Source of the DNA: Vittaforma corneae ATCC 50505
Lineage: Eukaryota > Microsporidia > Nosematidae
Direction: 5' to 3'
Length of the DNA stretch: 64,000 bases
Assembly (NCBI RefSeq): GCF_000231115.1
Contig: NW_006889834.1
Coordinates: forward strand, 233,128 to 297,127
Numbering within the stretch: the first letter of the stretch is position 1; each line of letters starts with the position of its first letter. A model generated the notes under the pieces. That model was not told the DNA's origin. It saw only the letters and a list, made by a program, of their open reading frames with translations, and did no database searches. This document shows positions 9,183 through 19,387 of the stretch, piece by piece. The position numbers and the translations under genes are program-made.

Positions 9183-9984
9183 TTAATTATCTTCAACCTC
9201 TACCTGCTGATTGGCAGCATACTTGTTGTTACTGATCTCAAATGCATTCAAGCGGATGCCATCGTTCTCATCCATTGAGATCAGAAGGCTGTTGCTCTCT
9301 CCAATTACCATGACCTTATCCATGGACACACTGAAGGGTTTCTCTCTAGGGTCCTGGAGGAATGCAATCTCTTTTCCATCTGGTGAACGGTCGATATACT
9401 TGATGGTTCCAATTCTGCCAGCATTAGGCCCAGAAAAAACATAGCCTATCTTTCCAGCCTCGAATGGAAGATGCCCAACAATCCTATTGGTGGCAATGTC
9501 AATCTTGACGGTATCATTAATCTTGATAGAAGGATCAGCAAACTTAAAGTTGTATCCATCTTTTGTATGAGTCATGGGAATTGAATCGTTAGTATATTTA
9601 GAAACAACCTTAGATATTCTAACCTTTGCCTCGTCAGAGCTGATTTTGTGAAGCTTAAACTTCCTGTTGGCATTGAAGTAGAGTCTGAAGTGCTGGTTAG
9701 TCTTCAGAATTGTCACAACATCGAAAAGACCAACCGGAAACTTAATAGAAGTAATCTCCTTTCCATTGACAGCTATCATCCTTGAGGATGCGATATAATC
9801 AACCTCTTTAGCCGTATTGGCTACTCTGAGAAAACGAGCAATCACATATTTCAAAGGAATCGAAAGCTCTTTGCTGTGTGGCCCTGGAAGTGGCCTAATT
9901 GCATACTTTTCCACTTTTTTTGTCCAAACCCCACTGGGTCGGTGCTGCAAGTCTTTTTAAATGATGGTGTGCTCCACAGGGCAT
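9183..9984 (-). CDS. RPS4: Small-subunit ribosomal protein S4 (eS4), frameshifted near the N-terminus
   Basis: The long frame (9183-9950) lacks an ATG and starts abruptly inside the family. The missing N-terminus is in another frame from the ATG at 9984 (MPCGAHHHLKRLAAPTQWGL), which matches the eS4 opening HLKRLAAPxxWxLDK. The frames meet at a run of seven A on the coding strand (T at 9915-9921); a run of six would join them. The rest is typical eS4: S4-like RNA-binding segment (YIASSRMIAVNGKEI), KOW-type segment (GPNAGRIGTIKYI) and C-terminal EISNNKYAANQQ. CCC lies just upstream of the ATG, with two AAATTTT blocks. A single-copy essential gene is unlikely to be truly dead, so an indel error is the first explanation. 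Confidence 0.93.
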
Positions 9985-10028
9985 GCTCTGAGGGATAAGC
10001 TGAGGCAAAAATTTTCAGTAAAATTTTT
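9985..10028 (-). promoter_or_regulatory. RPS4 start-site signals
   Basis: On the minus strand CCC (plus-strand GGG at 9992-9994) lies shortly before the ATG, and A/T blocks lie at 10007-10015 and 10020-10028, the same arrangement as at RPL4. Confidence 0.6.
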
Positions 10029-10305
10029 CACATCAACAAAGCAAGTGAATATATTGAAGTATGGGCATTTACTAATCGATATAAGGGTGTTGTGAGAATG
10101 CTTGTGCCGTTCCACCATTCGTCTTCTGCAGATGCTAAGTACTCGTCTGTCTGTCTCGTACTTTATTTTTATCTAATCAGTGCAGCCATTTCAAGCCAAG
10201 TGCAATAGCTATCCCACTTGGAGCTTTAATAGATTGCATCGGTGTCTCTGTTTTCTATCTTTCTATGTCTCTATTTGGAATCTCAAATACGCTTTCCCTT
10301 GTCAA
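10029..10305. other. Intergenic stretch between RPS4 and the kinesin
   Basis: Divergent upstream region. A short inverted repeat, CCAAGTG at 10196-10202 and CACTTGG at 10215-10221, could form a seven-pair hairpin. CCC near 10296 belongs to the kinesin start. Nothing else is visible. Confidence 0.5.
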
Positions 10306-11562
10306 ATGAACGAAAACATTTTAACCTGCTTGAGAATTAAAGAAACAAGCGCAAAGCCTGTCTTCACTCCAAATCACATAAATGTACAGAATAAGTCGTT
10401 TGCTGTTGACAGCATTTTCTACGGGCCCGATCAGAATGAGATATTTCAATACGTTTCAAAAACTATTCTCTCAAAATGTGTCCAAGGATACAACTGTTCT
10501 GTGTTTGCCTACGGACAGACAGGCAGTGGCAAGACATACACCATACAGGGAACAGACAGCAGTCCGGGACTTGCTCAACGCTCGCTATCATTCTTCCATA
10601 ACAACTACGATGAAGTCAAGCTCTCGTTTATTGAGATATACAATGAAAACATGCTAGACTTGTCCGTGCCAGAAAATGAAATAAGCATAAGAGAAGATCC
10701 GGTGCTGGGAGTAACAGTTGATAGCTTAAACGTCTTTATTTCACACTCCCTGATGGAAAGCTTAGAGTTCTACAAAAGAGGAATTGCAAACAGAAAAACA
10801 GCAGCTACACAGATGAATGAAAACAGTAGCAGAAGTCATTCAATATTCACAATCAGCCTTGAGATGAAGAATAAGAATATAGTCAAGAAATCTAAGCTGT
10901 GCTTTGTGGATTTGGCAGGATCCGAGAAAATCGGGGATAATGAAATTGAAAGGGTCAAAGAAACCTGCAACATCAACACGTCGCTACTATGTCTGGGTAA
11001 GATTGTCCATAAGCTAAGTTCAAATGACAGATGGCATATCTCCTACAGAGACTCAAAACTCACATTTCTTCTGAAAGACTCGTTGGGCGGAAATAGCAAA
11101 TTGGCAATTATTGGAACAGTAAACATTGATTTTCCATCTGACACAGTAAACACGCTGAATTTTCTGAGTAGGTCCAAAAAGATCACCAACAGTCCCTCAA
11201 TTAACTATGATACAGGCAGGTCGACTGTTGCGGAGCTTACAGAGAATATTAAGCAGTTGGACGAGGAAAACAACACGCTCAAGGCCGAGATAGCTGAGCT
11301 TCGTTCACAGAAGGAAAATAACATCAAAAGTTCAATAATCTACGACGTGAAGAAGCTGAAAAGAGATTTCAATCTTCTTATGGACGAATTCAATGTTTTA
11401 TGTGCCAGTTCTAAGGCTATCATTGGAAACTACTATGATACTAATCGATCTGCGATTTTGGAAATTAGTGAGAATTTAAGAATGCTAGCCGAAAGAAACA
11501 AAGAGAACATCCGAAATATATTTACAAAGAAGAGAAGGATAGATGAAGAAAATGATGAATAA
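10306..11562 (+). CDS. N-terminal-motor kinesin, CENP-E/kinesin-7-like
   Basis: 419 residues from the ATG at 10306, after TTCCCTTGTCAA; the frame is open upstream from a GTG without motor similarity. Motor motifs appear in order: P-loop AYGQTGSGKT, switch I NENSSRSHS, switch II VDLAGSEK, then NINTSLLCLGKIVHKLS and YRDSKLTFLLKDSLGGNSK. The last two resemble kinesin-7 (CENP-E), which moves chromosomes to the spindle equator, although kinesin-15 is also possible. After the motor come a short coiled coil (ENIKQLDEENNTLKAEIAEL) and a basic tail. The protein is far shorter than CENP-E, and the motor's N-terminal strand is trimmed. Confidence 0.88.
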   Translation: MNENILTCLRIKETSAKPVFTPNHINVQNKSFAVDSIFYGPDQNEIFQYVSKTILSKCVQGYNCSVFAYGQTGSGKTYTIQGTDSSPGLAQRSLSFFHNNYDEVKLSFIEIYNENMLDLSVPENEISIREDPVLGVTVDSLNVFISHSLMESLEFYKRGIANRKTAATQMNENSSRSHSIFTISLEMKNKNIVKKSKLCFVDLAGSEKIGDNEIERVKETCNINTSLLCLGKIVHKLSSNDRWHISYRDSKLTFLLKDSLGGNSKLAIIGTVNIDFPSDTVNTLNFLSRSKKITNSPSINYDTGRSTVAELTENIKQLDEENNTLKAEIAELRSQKENNIKSSIIYDVKKLKRDFNLLMDEFNVLCASSKAIIGNYYDTNRSAILEISENLRMLAERNKENIRNIFTKKRRIDEENDE

Positions 11563-11779
11563 ATTTGTTGAGATAGAGCCGTCTTTTTGATTACAGATAT
11601 GGCACTGTCCGTTGTCTTCGTCAGGCAATGGTGGGATTGTGCAGTCGCCCATAACAGCGAGTATATAAATTATCCATGCAGATGTGAGACTAGTGATAGA
11701 AGAAGGCTACTTTATCTCGGCATTTATGAATAAACACCGGCGTGTTTGGTCTTATTTATTGAACATTATTGTGCCCTCA

Positions 11780-13603
11780 ATGGATCAGGACAAACAAGAA
11801 TCCAGAAGAAGAGTTTCCTTTGCCGCTGAGCCTCAGATAAATTACATATATCAGAAAGAAAACAACACGTCTATGACTAGTTCATGCAGTATGGATATGG
11901 CCATGGATATTACTACAGAGCTGGCAGAGTTCAAGAACTTGAATTTGTTTTCAAAGGACTATAGTGCGAATGCAGAAGATGTGTGTGATGTGGAAAACAT
12001 GCTTGAAATAAAGGAAAATGAAAGCAATGGTCTATCAAAGAGAGTGAGCTTGGATCCTTTAAAGGCTATCGAGCACGAATCGTTTTCTGAAAGTAGCACC
12101 ACTGCTGCTAACCTGGGAAATAGCAGCACAGCTATACAAAATGTGCAGGATAAGATCGACGATGCCGAGCATCCAACAAAAGAAGTCGAAGCAAAGAGTC
12201 CAGATGCCAAATCAAAAGATCAGACACAGTCTATTTTCTGGAGATCTTCCATCAAAGATGAACACAGAAAAAGTCTGAATGTTTCTTTTGATGATACAGG
12301 CGCGATTAACAGTTCATTTGGTGTTGAAGAATTGGTCAACACGATTGATTTGAGGAAAATTATCCCGCAGGAATGGCAAGCGAAGACGAGCATTGGTGAG
12401 TTTCTTGCTTCACAGGGAATCAGGTTTCTTGATGAAACCGTTATGGGGGCCATGAAAAGAGACACGCTTTCTAAGTCCAGGAATGTCGTCGATCCCTCGC
12501 TAGTGCTCTACTACAAATACTCATTATCCGAGAGAATTGAGTTTTTGTATCAGTTCTCAGGCTTCTTAATTGATAAAATGAAAGATCTTCAAAAGGAAAT
12601 TGAGGAGGTTGAATCCGGCATTGATGTGAGCGGCATAAACAAAGACAATTTGAAGAGAATACGAAATGAAGCACGAAATAAATCTAAGATTGACTGGTAC
12701 AGCTTAAGAAAGATCTACGAGATTCAGTTTAATAAGAAAATGATTGAAAACAAAAGTAAGATTGTGGATCTATTAAACGATGTAAAGAGGCAGAACATGA
12801 AGACTGTGGAGACTATTTATTTGAAGGAGCAGAGTGTCAATAGCTTAAGATCAAAGATATCCGAGTTGAAAGAAAAGGTTTCAAGGTTCGAGAAGGAGAA
12901 TGTTCAAAAAACCGAGAAATTGCAGGCGATGATTGAGGAGAAAAAGAAGGTATATGAATCGGCCCAAAACGATTTTGAAACAATTCTACAGTCGTATGAG
13001 ACACAGAAAAAGGAGGAATGCATGATCCAGAAGAGGATCGATAGGCTACACCAAGAAATATCAAGCCTGAAAAAGAACATTGCTATTAAGAATGTGGGCG
13101 AAAGCCAGCTGGACGAAGTCAAACGGCAGTTGGAGAGGTACGGCTCTATATATCATTTTAAGATTATAAAAATTAGCAAGCATGCAGTACTATTTGAAGT
13201 TGCCGGTAACGTCGTTTCTGTCGAAGTTAACAGTCTGTCTGAGGTAGTTGAATTTTCATTTGTAAAAAGCGATGGAGATCCGTTTAGTGAGTTTTCAAGA
13301 TCGCTCATTCAAAATTCATGCTGCAGAAAGCTCGTTGACTTTATAAGAACGTGTCTTGAAAATTTCTATCTCTGCTTTTCACTAAGAAAGGAAGTCAATG
13401 CCATAAAAGAAAAAGCTAAGGTAGAATGCTTCTATTTAAATTCCTGTTTGTACTTTAGAATTTACCCACCAGACTCGAAGGTGCTACTTGACATGTCAAT
13501 CACAGACGAATTTGATTTGATTTACAACGAGAGAATATGTCACAACCTTAAACTATCACCAGGATCTCTGAGCTTGTTTATATCAGAAAAATTGATTAAA
13601 TAA
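11780..13603 (+). CDS. SPC105: Outer-kinetochore scaffold KNL1/SPC105
   Basis: 607 residues from the ATG at 11780, preceded by GTGCCCTCA. Residues 11-14 read RVSF, the protein phosphatase 1 docking motif placed at the N-terminus of KNL1. Residues 42-45 read MDIT, like a single MELT repeat, which in other eukaryotes binds Bub3 once phosphorylated. The segment TSIGEFLASQGIRFLDETV near residue 195 matches the start of the Spc7/KNL1 domain; a long coiled coil and a C-terminal RWD-like globular region follow. KNL1 links microtubules, the NDC80 complex and the spindle checkpoint. With one MELT-like motif it is strongly reduced against yeast or human forms. Confidence 0.85.
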   Translation: MDQDKQESRRRVSFAAEPQINYIYQKENNTSMTSSCSMDMAMDITTELAEFKNLNLFSKDYSANAEDVCDVENMLEIKENESNGLSKRVSLDPLKAIEHESFSESSTTAANLGNSSTAIQNVQDKIDDAEHPTKEVEAKSPDAKSKDQTQSIFWRSSIKDEHRKSLNVSFDDTGAINSSFGVEELVNTIDLRKIIPQEWQAKTSIGEFLASQGIRFLDETVMGAMKRDTLSKSRNVVDPSLVLYYKYSLSERIEFLYQFSGFLIDKMKDLQKEIEEVESGIDVSGINKDNLKRIRNEARNKSKIDWYSLRKIYEIQFNKKMIENKSKIVDLLNDVKRQNMKTVETIYLKEQSVNSLRSKISELKEKVSRFEKENVQKTEKLQAMIEEKKKVYESAQNDFETILQSYETQKKEECMIQKRIDRLHQEISSLKKNIAIKNVGESQLDEVKRQLERYGSIYHFKIIKISKHAVLFEVAGNVVSVEVNSLSEVVEFSFVKSDGDPFSEFSRSLIQNSCCRKLVDFIRTCLENFYLCFSLRKEVNAIKEKAKVECFYLNSCLYFRIYPPDSKVLLDMSITDEFDLIYNERICHNLKLSPGSLSLFISEKLIK

Positions 13604-13739
13604 TGTCCTTCATCTAAGTTAAAGTATGTTGACAGTCACGGCATTGCGTAATTTTAGTAGAATGCACATGCCTTATAATGCTAGTAAGCATGGACAGGCC
13701 TTACTCGACACAATTTCACGGCATAATCGGGCATGCCGT

Positions 13740-15446
13740 TTATTGGCACTTCTCGTTCATAAATTCTCTAAAAGCCTTACTTTTTCTATAAATTTCATCG
13801 AACCTTCCATACTCTTCTACCTTTCCATCCTTTAAAAAAGCCACCTTTTCAAAGTATTTGACAAGTTCTTTCTGGTGAATGATCATCAGAATGGTTTTGT
13901 TTGTAATCTCTTTTAGCACATGCTTGATGAAGTAATCTTCGTACTTTTTGTCGACTGTTGACGTGGCCTCATCAAGTACCAAGATTGGTGAATTTTTGAC
14001 AAAGGCTCTGAGTATGCAGATTTTCTTCTTTTGGCCTGCACTTAGGTTGGATCCATTAAATCCAGAATGCGTATTATATCCATTCTTCAGACTCACAATC
14101 TCCGAATGAATTCCGAGCAAAGTTGCCATGCAAGTAATCTCGTCAATTCTTGAATGCTTGCTGCCCATTCTAACATTGTCCAAAATAGTTGCATCAGAGA
14201 TATAGTCATCTTGCGAAACATAGGCAATAAGATCAAATAGTGAGCTGTTAGAAATACTGTTGATGGATTGGCCGTCGATGGTAATTTCTCCATCATAGCT
14301 TGAAAATCGCAAAAGAGTTTTGAGGAAGGTGCTTTTTCCTGTTCCATTTCTTCCCACCACTGCAATCTTATCATTCTTCTGAATTTTCAGATTAATGTTT
14401 TCTAATATTAACGTTTTGTCTTGGTAAATGTTGATGGACTTAAAGCATATACAGTTGCTAAAGACAAGCGTCTTTCTTGTTTTCGTTTCAACTGGAACAT
14501 CGAATATTTCCTCAATGCCGTTCAAGGATATGGCAAGACTTGATATTAAATCAGACGCTTGTTTTAGAAGTGCATTTAAACTTTTAAAAACCATGAAAAT
14601 GACTGACAAGTTCACAGCTTCGGTTGAGAAAGCAAGACTTACTAGCAAAATGGCGGCAACGAATGGAAGCTCTGAGAAGCTCTCAACCAAGAGGTTTCTC
14701 TTCTCTCCCTCAAGCTTCATTCTAAAATAATCCTTTCGTTGCTTGGATGTTTTTACGTAAAGCTCACCAGACTGCTTCTCTTCAATCCCGTATGCTTTGA
14801 TCAATTCAAAATTCTGTATTTTGTCGTACAAAATCGACGAATTTCCCACTTTTTCATTTAAATATGATGTATGAAATTTAAGAATTGGCTTTAGCTTTAT
14901 GATGCTTATCAGCAGATACGCCACAGGATATATGAGGGTAAGAAAGTACAGCAATGGTTGATTGCTGCTGCGGATCTTAATGAATGAAAAGACAATAAAC
15001 ATCATAATTGAAACTAACTTAAATGCGAGCATTTCAAAAAGTGATTTGTAAACTACAAGCTTCGCATGTATGTTTGTAATTATTTCGCCAGAGTCTGACC
15101 TGACGATATCCTTATATTCTACGCTCATTGCATCTTTCAGAAACCTGACCATTAAATCTCTTATTGACTTTTCGGAAAAATACCCAAAAAACATCTTGCA
15201 TAGACATCTGAAAAGGATGCCCACTGCCGCATGGGCTATATACCGATAAATCAACGATGGTCTATTGGTTGCATCACCTATTTTTATGATATTTCTCAGC
15301 AATTCAAGTGATGTAAGGTAGAATAGCGTGGAGAGAACATTGAATATAAAGCTGAGAGCCATTCCAACAGATTTATAGTATCTGTTTTCACAAACAAATG
15401 CTGCAAGCACCTCCTTCAATAGGTCTTTAACATTTGCCAATTTCAT
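13740..15446 (-). CDS. ATM1: ABC half-transporter, Atm1-like
   Basis: 568 residues: an N-terminal six-helix membrane domain (about 1-310) and one nucleotide-binding domain. Walker A (GRNGTGKS) is near 366-372, the Q-loop segment is YVSQDD, the signature LSAGQ (variant of LSGGQ) is at 468-472 and Walker B ILVLDE at 488-493, followed by a D-loop and an H-loop (IIHQ). The fold and half-transporter layout match Atm1/ABCB7, which exports a sulfur-containing product of mitochondrial or mitosomal Fe-S assembly. No clear targeting presequence is seen. Microsporidia carry several such half-transporters, so assignment to Atm1 rather than another ABCB type is inference. Confidence 0.87.
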   Translation of the reverse strand: MKLANVKDLLKEVLAAFVCENRYYKSVGMALSFIFNVLSTLFYLTSLELLRNIIKIGDATNRPSLIYRYIAHAAVGILFRCLCKMFFGYFSEKSIRDLMVRFLKDAMSVEYKDIVRSDSGEIITNIHAKLVVYKSLFEMLAFKLVSIMMFIVFSFIKIRSSNQPLLYFLTLIYPVAYLLISIIKLKPILKFHTSYLNEKVGNSSILYDKIQNFELIKAYGIEEKQSGELYVKTSKQRKDYFRMKLEGEKRNLLVESFSELPFVAAILLVSLAFSTEAVNLSVIFMVFKSLNALLKQASDLISSLAISLNGIEEIFDVPVETKTRKTLVFSNCICFKSINIYQDKTLILENINLKIQKNDKIAVVGRNGTGKSTFLKTLLRFSSYDGEITIDGQSINSISNSSLFDLIAYVSQDDYISDATILDNVRMGSKHSRIDEITCMATLLGIHSEIVSLKNGYNTHSGFNGSNLSAGQKKKICILRAFVKNSPILVLDEATSTVDKKYEDYFIKHVLKEITNKTILMIIHQKELVKYFEKVAFLKDGKVEEYGRFDEIYRKSKAFREFMNEKCQ

Positions 15447-15572
15447 TTAAGGAGTCTGTCTCAGAATTATCAAAAACCACATGGGCCAATCAAATATTGT
15501 CTAAACATATAGTAGTGCGCAAATGCTAATACCACGAGCCTAACACTTTAAAAGTACGTTGAAACTTCGCAT

Positions 15573-17523
15573 TTATTCCCGTCGCACAATCTGATAATCG
15601 TCGGTGACAACATAGTCGTTTTCATTTATTACCAATCTTAACTGTGACCTGTCACATTTCTCAAACCATATTCCCATAATGGACTTCACAAGATCATTAT
15701 TAACATAAATAGAACAATCCCGTAGTGTACTTGGAAGCCTAAATGATTCTTTTAGTTGCACGCAATCTGGCTCTTCAGATTCTGAAGTATACTTGCCGAC
15801 ATCAACCGAATCGAGCTGCTTCAAATCGAGGTGTAATACTTCCAGGCCGCTGATTTCGGAAATCTCATAAGGCAGTTTCATGAATCCCGTGCATTCATCA
15901 ATCACCAAGCATTTCAATGATTTTGTAGTTTTCAAACCCATACAAATAGAATGCATATTAAGAAGATCACATTTGAAAAAGCCCAAGTTCTCGATACTTT
16001 GAACTTCTTGCAGATCAATAGATTCGAATGATGACATGATCAGGTTCAGATTTTTTAAAGCATGGACAGTTTGCAAGCTTAATGATTTCAAATGACAACT
16101 CTCCAAGAAAACATCAAGCAGGCTGGATACGTCTTGCAGAGTTGCCGATGTTAGCAAACAATCCTTTAAAAGAAGTTTATGAAGCATCGACATCTTTCGA
16201 AAAGCCAGCGACTCCAACACAGAACTATACAGCTCGAAATTCTGCAATGCGGCCATTTCGCATAGATCAATTGATTTTGACCAACCAGAATTCTCTGCTG
16301 TGGGAAATCCTGTATTAGATGCCTGTGCCAGTGCGATGGTCTTTTCATCAAGAAGAATAGTCATTTTCTCTCAAACTTCTCAGTTGACTTAGTTTCTTGA
16401 AATCTTCTGTGTCAAATAGTAACTTTTTAGATTGTATTTTGAGTACCTCAATATTTTTGTGATCAAGGATCCAGTTCATATTATGCCCTCCAAGATCAAC
16501 TATGTTTTCGTTTGAGATTTCAACCCAAACAAGCTTTTCAGGATTGGAGAATTTCAACTCAATGTCTCCCGACAGTTCAGCCATTTTCAAATACTTTATG
16601 TTTTTCATAAAACCTGCCCTTCTCTTCAACGCGCCCAGCACGTCATTTGTCAAGATTGCAAGAAGAATCCCGGTGTTGTCAATTATATGCTCCTTGTTTG
16701 GAGCACCACATCTAATAGAAAACTGCTGTAGAATGGCGATAAACCTGAAAAACCGTACCATCATAACAACCCTTTTATTAACTTCATAGCTAGTTAAAAA
16801 CGCCACACAGTTTATCCACTGGGCAGAAGGATTCCTTGTGATATCCGAATCGTCAAACTCAAAGACCACTCTTTGGAAATAGTTTGTATTTTTTAGTACT
16901 ATCTTTGCAAAGAGAATCGAAGGTGACTGTGGATCGCTTTGAAATGCAAGATCCATCAACATGATTAAATGCAAGGATGATTGAGCAGCGTTTCTCCTAG
17001 ATTTCTCAATCTCAAACAGATAGTTTCTACACATGCTAAAGACAAAGCCATCGTAAATACCTAGCTTTTCAAAAAAACTCTTGAGGTTCAAAACTGAGCT
17101 GGGAAAATATGACTGTTGCATGCAGAAATCAAAGAACTGCTGATCATCAAGCCTCAAAAGAATCTCATTTAGCTTCAAAATGTCGGCTGCAAACTCATGA
17201 ATATTTTGAGTTTCATTGATGGTTTTGAACACGTCACAGTACTGGACTCCATTGAAAAGCAACATGCCTGTAATCTCAGACACGGCACTGTCAGGTAGCT
17301 TAGGAAATTCAGTATTCAGTTCTGTTTGTTCTTCAATATCAGAGTCCTCAATAGTGGTATATTGAGTGTTTTCATCACTATCTGCATCATGGCTTTGAAT
17401 GCACTGTTCTGTATCTGGATTTGCTTCATTGATGGGATCAAGAAGCATGACTTCCATAGATATGATTAGCCTGTAGATTATTTTGCATATCTTTCTCTCT
17501 CGTGCAATATTCATTAACATCAT
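15573..17523 (-). CDS. Leucine-rich-repeat-type protein, split by a frameshift
   Basis: Two frames overlap by 17 bases: 16348-17523 (391 residues) and 15573-16364 (263 residues). The first ends in irregular Leu-rich strands (LRSLREN) and the second carries on with Leu-rich repeats of about 22-25 residues (LESLAFRKMSMLHKLLLK, LKNLNLIMSSFESIDLQ, SGLEVLHLDLKQLDS). Skipping one A in the AAAA run near 16358 fuses them into about 650 residues. The N-terminal half has an acidic patch and a helical domain. Microsporidia have expanded families of LRR proteins of unknown role; I cannot place this one. Two genuinely overlapping genes are less likely because the second lacks its own start signal. Confidence 0.7.
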
Positions 17524-17543
17524 AGATATGGTTAAAAATTTTT
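17524..17543 (-). promoter_or_regulatory. Upstream signal of the LRR-type gene
   Basis: An AAAAATTTTT block lies at 17534-17543, about ten bases before the ATG at 17523. No CCC is present; ACC lies directly upstream. Confidence 0.45.
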
Positions 17544-17749
17544 GAGCTTCGTCAGTAAACCTGCCAATGATTTTAACAATAAGCCTATTTAGACTTGATA
17601 CCTAAATATGCCACTAGGGCCTTGGCCCATATAGTTTAGAGCTTTGCTAAAAGATTGAAAGCGACAGATCTTGAAGGCTTATTTGCATGGCAAAGTCCAA
17701 CAAATTTACTTTAATGCATATTGATCCATGTTGCACGTTTCTCATGCAA

Positions 17750-19039
17750 TCAGACCACTGCACTGTCTCGCAGTTGCTGTACGTTACTTCTATAATATTG
17801 CCCCTTACATATTAAAAACATGCCAATGGGCTGTCCAACTGCACAGAAGCAGATCCAGAAGAACGAATTTGCTATTGATGGTGCCTTTTCCTTCATCATG
17901 TTTGTAATATAATACAGCGGTATCTGGACTACCATTCCGAGTAAAAACCAACCGTTGAAAAATTTAAGGGTCATCGAAACAACATATTCATGGATAAACC
18001 CGCTGAACAAAAAGCATACAAAAGTAGCGCCAGACCTGTTAACTCCCCTTTTTATCAGAGGGGTGTAAATGTGCTCCTTCATAAAGTTATGTACTGGCAA
18101 ATTCCAGTTTTTCCAGAAATCAGCAGTTGATCGTGAATTCCACCACTCCCCAAAGATTTTTTCATCAAACAGTGTGAGCTCACTCAAAATTGTCATTCCA
18201 CAATCGAAGAATATTCTGAAAAATAGATTAAAAAGTATAATTGACGATATGCTCAAATGCATGAAGCCTTCTATAAAGCTGTTTGAGGAGCTACTCGTGA
18301 TCAGCTTAATAATGGCAGGCACAGCGTGCTGGTCAAGAAAAAAGCATAGCAGCAAAAGAAAGGCCACAAGTTTGAAAGCGGATGTCCAAATCAAGCCCCA
18401 GTTTCTCTTTGATTTCATTTGGTACTCTTCCTTGTAGACAAGAGTGGGATATGATAAAAACTTGAGAAATCTTAGCATGGTGCTTGGCTCTCTGCCATTT
18501 ATCAGAAACGAATACATCTTCATGTCATAGGATAGTGACAGGATGTATAGCCAGCAAGCCAAAAATACATGTTTGATCTTAAGATAAACCATGATGGAAC
18601 TCAGACATTCGGATACTGGAATATAAGCTACTACAACTGAAAGATCGGCATTTGATAGATTCAGAAAATAGCAGAAACAGCACCGAAGGAAAATAACGAA
18701 AAGACAGGCAAAGAACCACACTGCATCGTGACATGAAATGTTTGAGAGTGGTATTTTCATTCTAAAGCCGCTTTCCATAAAACTCATCAAAATAAACCGG
18801 CTAATAAATAAAAACGCCAATAGGCGTGTTAGATTGTTCCATCCGTTGTTCTCAGGACTTATTTCCTGGTTTGCAGTTTTACTTTGTGCCAGCAAACGAG
18901 CTCTTCGTGGTTTTTTTCTGTTTCTGACAAGAATGTCCTCTGCTATTTGACAGGATGAGCCATTTGATTGCATTACTGAAGACTTGCCAGGTCCTAGTTT
19001 GGTATTATCAACAAGATTACCGGAAATTCCACCACCCAT
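17750..19039 (-). CDS. MBOAT acyltransferase, DGAT1/ACAT (sterol or diacylglycerol O-acyltransferase)
   Basis: 429 residues from the ATG at 19039, preceded by GCCCCTGCTG; an in-frame start at 19114 is possible but lacks that box. Eight or more membrane segments are present. The C-terminal half holds the family motifs: EWWNSRSTADFWKNWNLPVH (the FYxDWWN-like block) and SGFIHEYVVS, whose His is the membrane-bound O-acyltransferase catalytic residue, then GxPxGMFL near the end. The enzyme should make triacylglycerol or steryl ester in the ER from acyl-CoA. DGAT1 and ACAT cannot be separated by eye. Confidence 0.9.
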   Translation of the reverse strand: MGGGISGNLVDNTKLGPGKSSVMQSNGSSCQIAEDILVRNRKKPRRARLLAQSKTANQEISPENNGWNNLTRLLAFLFISRFILMSFMESGFRMKIPLSNISCHDAVWFFACLFVIFLRCCFCYFLNLSNADLSVVVAYIPVSECLSSIMVYLKIKHVFLACWLYILSLSYDMKMYSFLINGREPSTMLRFLKFLSYPTLVYKEEYQMKSKRNWGLIWTSAFKLVAFLLLLCFFLDQHAVPAIIKLITSSSSNSFIEGFMHLSISSIILFNLFFRIFFDCGMTILSELTLFDEKIFGEWWNSRSTADFWKNWNLPVHNFMKEHIYTPLIKRGVNRSGATFVCFLFSGFIHEYVVSMTLKFFNGWFLLGMVVQIPLYYITNMMKEKAPSIANSFFWICFCAVGQPIGMFLICKGQYYRSNVQQLRDSAVV

Positions 19040-19387
19040 CAGCAGGGGCTTATTATTATTTTCAAAAACATTACATTTCATTGAATAAATAAACAGAAAA
19101 GAATGTTGAAGCATGCTTAGTATTTCAATGCTTGATTGAAGTTTGAATTAGCCATATGATATTCTACAGTGCTTTGCTGGTAATCCTGCGTGCTTGTATG
19201 AATGAATGTCGCTTAAAATATATTATAAACGTTTCAGTGAACAGACGACATGAAATATTGTGCCATGATTTCATTGCTAAATGTCGAAAACACAATAGTC
19301 ATGAGGCTGTTTATAGTCTGTTTTCAATATTAAAATTTTTTGACCGATAGAATTTAAAGCCAAAGGCATAATGCCTGTAACTGAAAA
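19040..19387. other. Intergenic stretch between the MBOAT gene and RPN7
   Basis: About 350 AT-rich bases upstream of the MBOAT gene and downstream of RPN7. No convincing ORF, RNA gene or repeat was seen. Confidence 0.5.
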
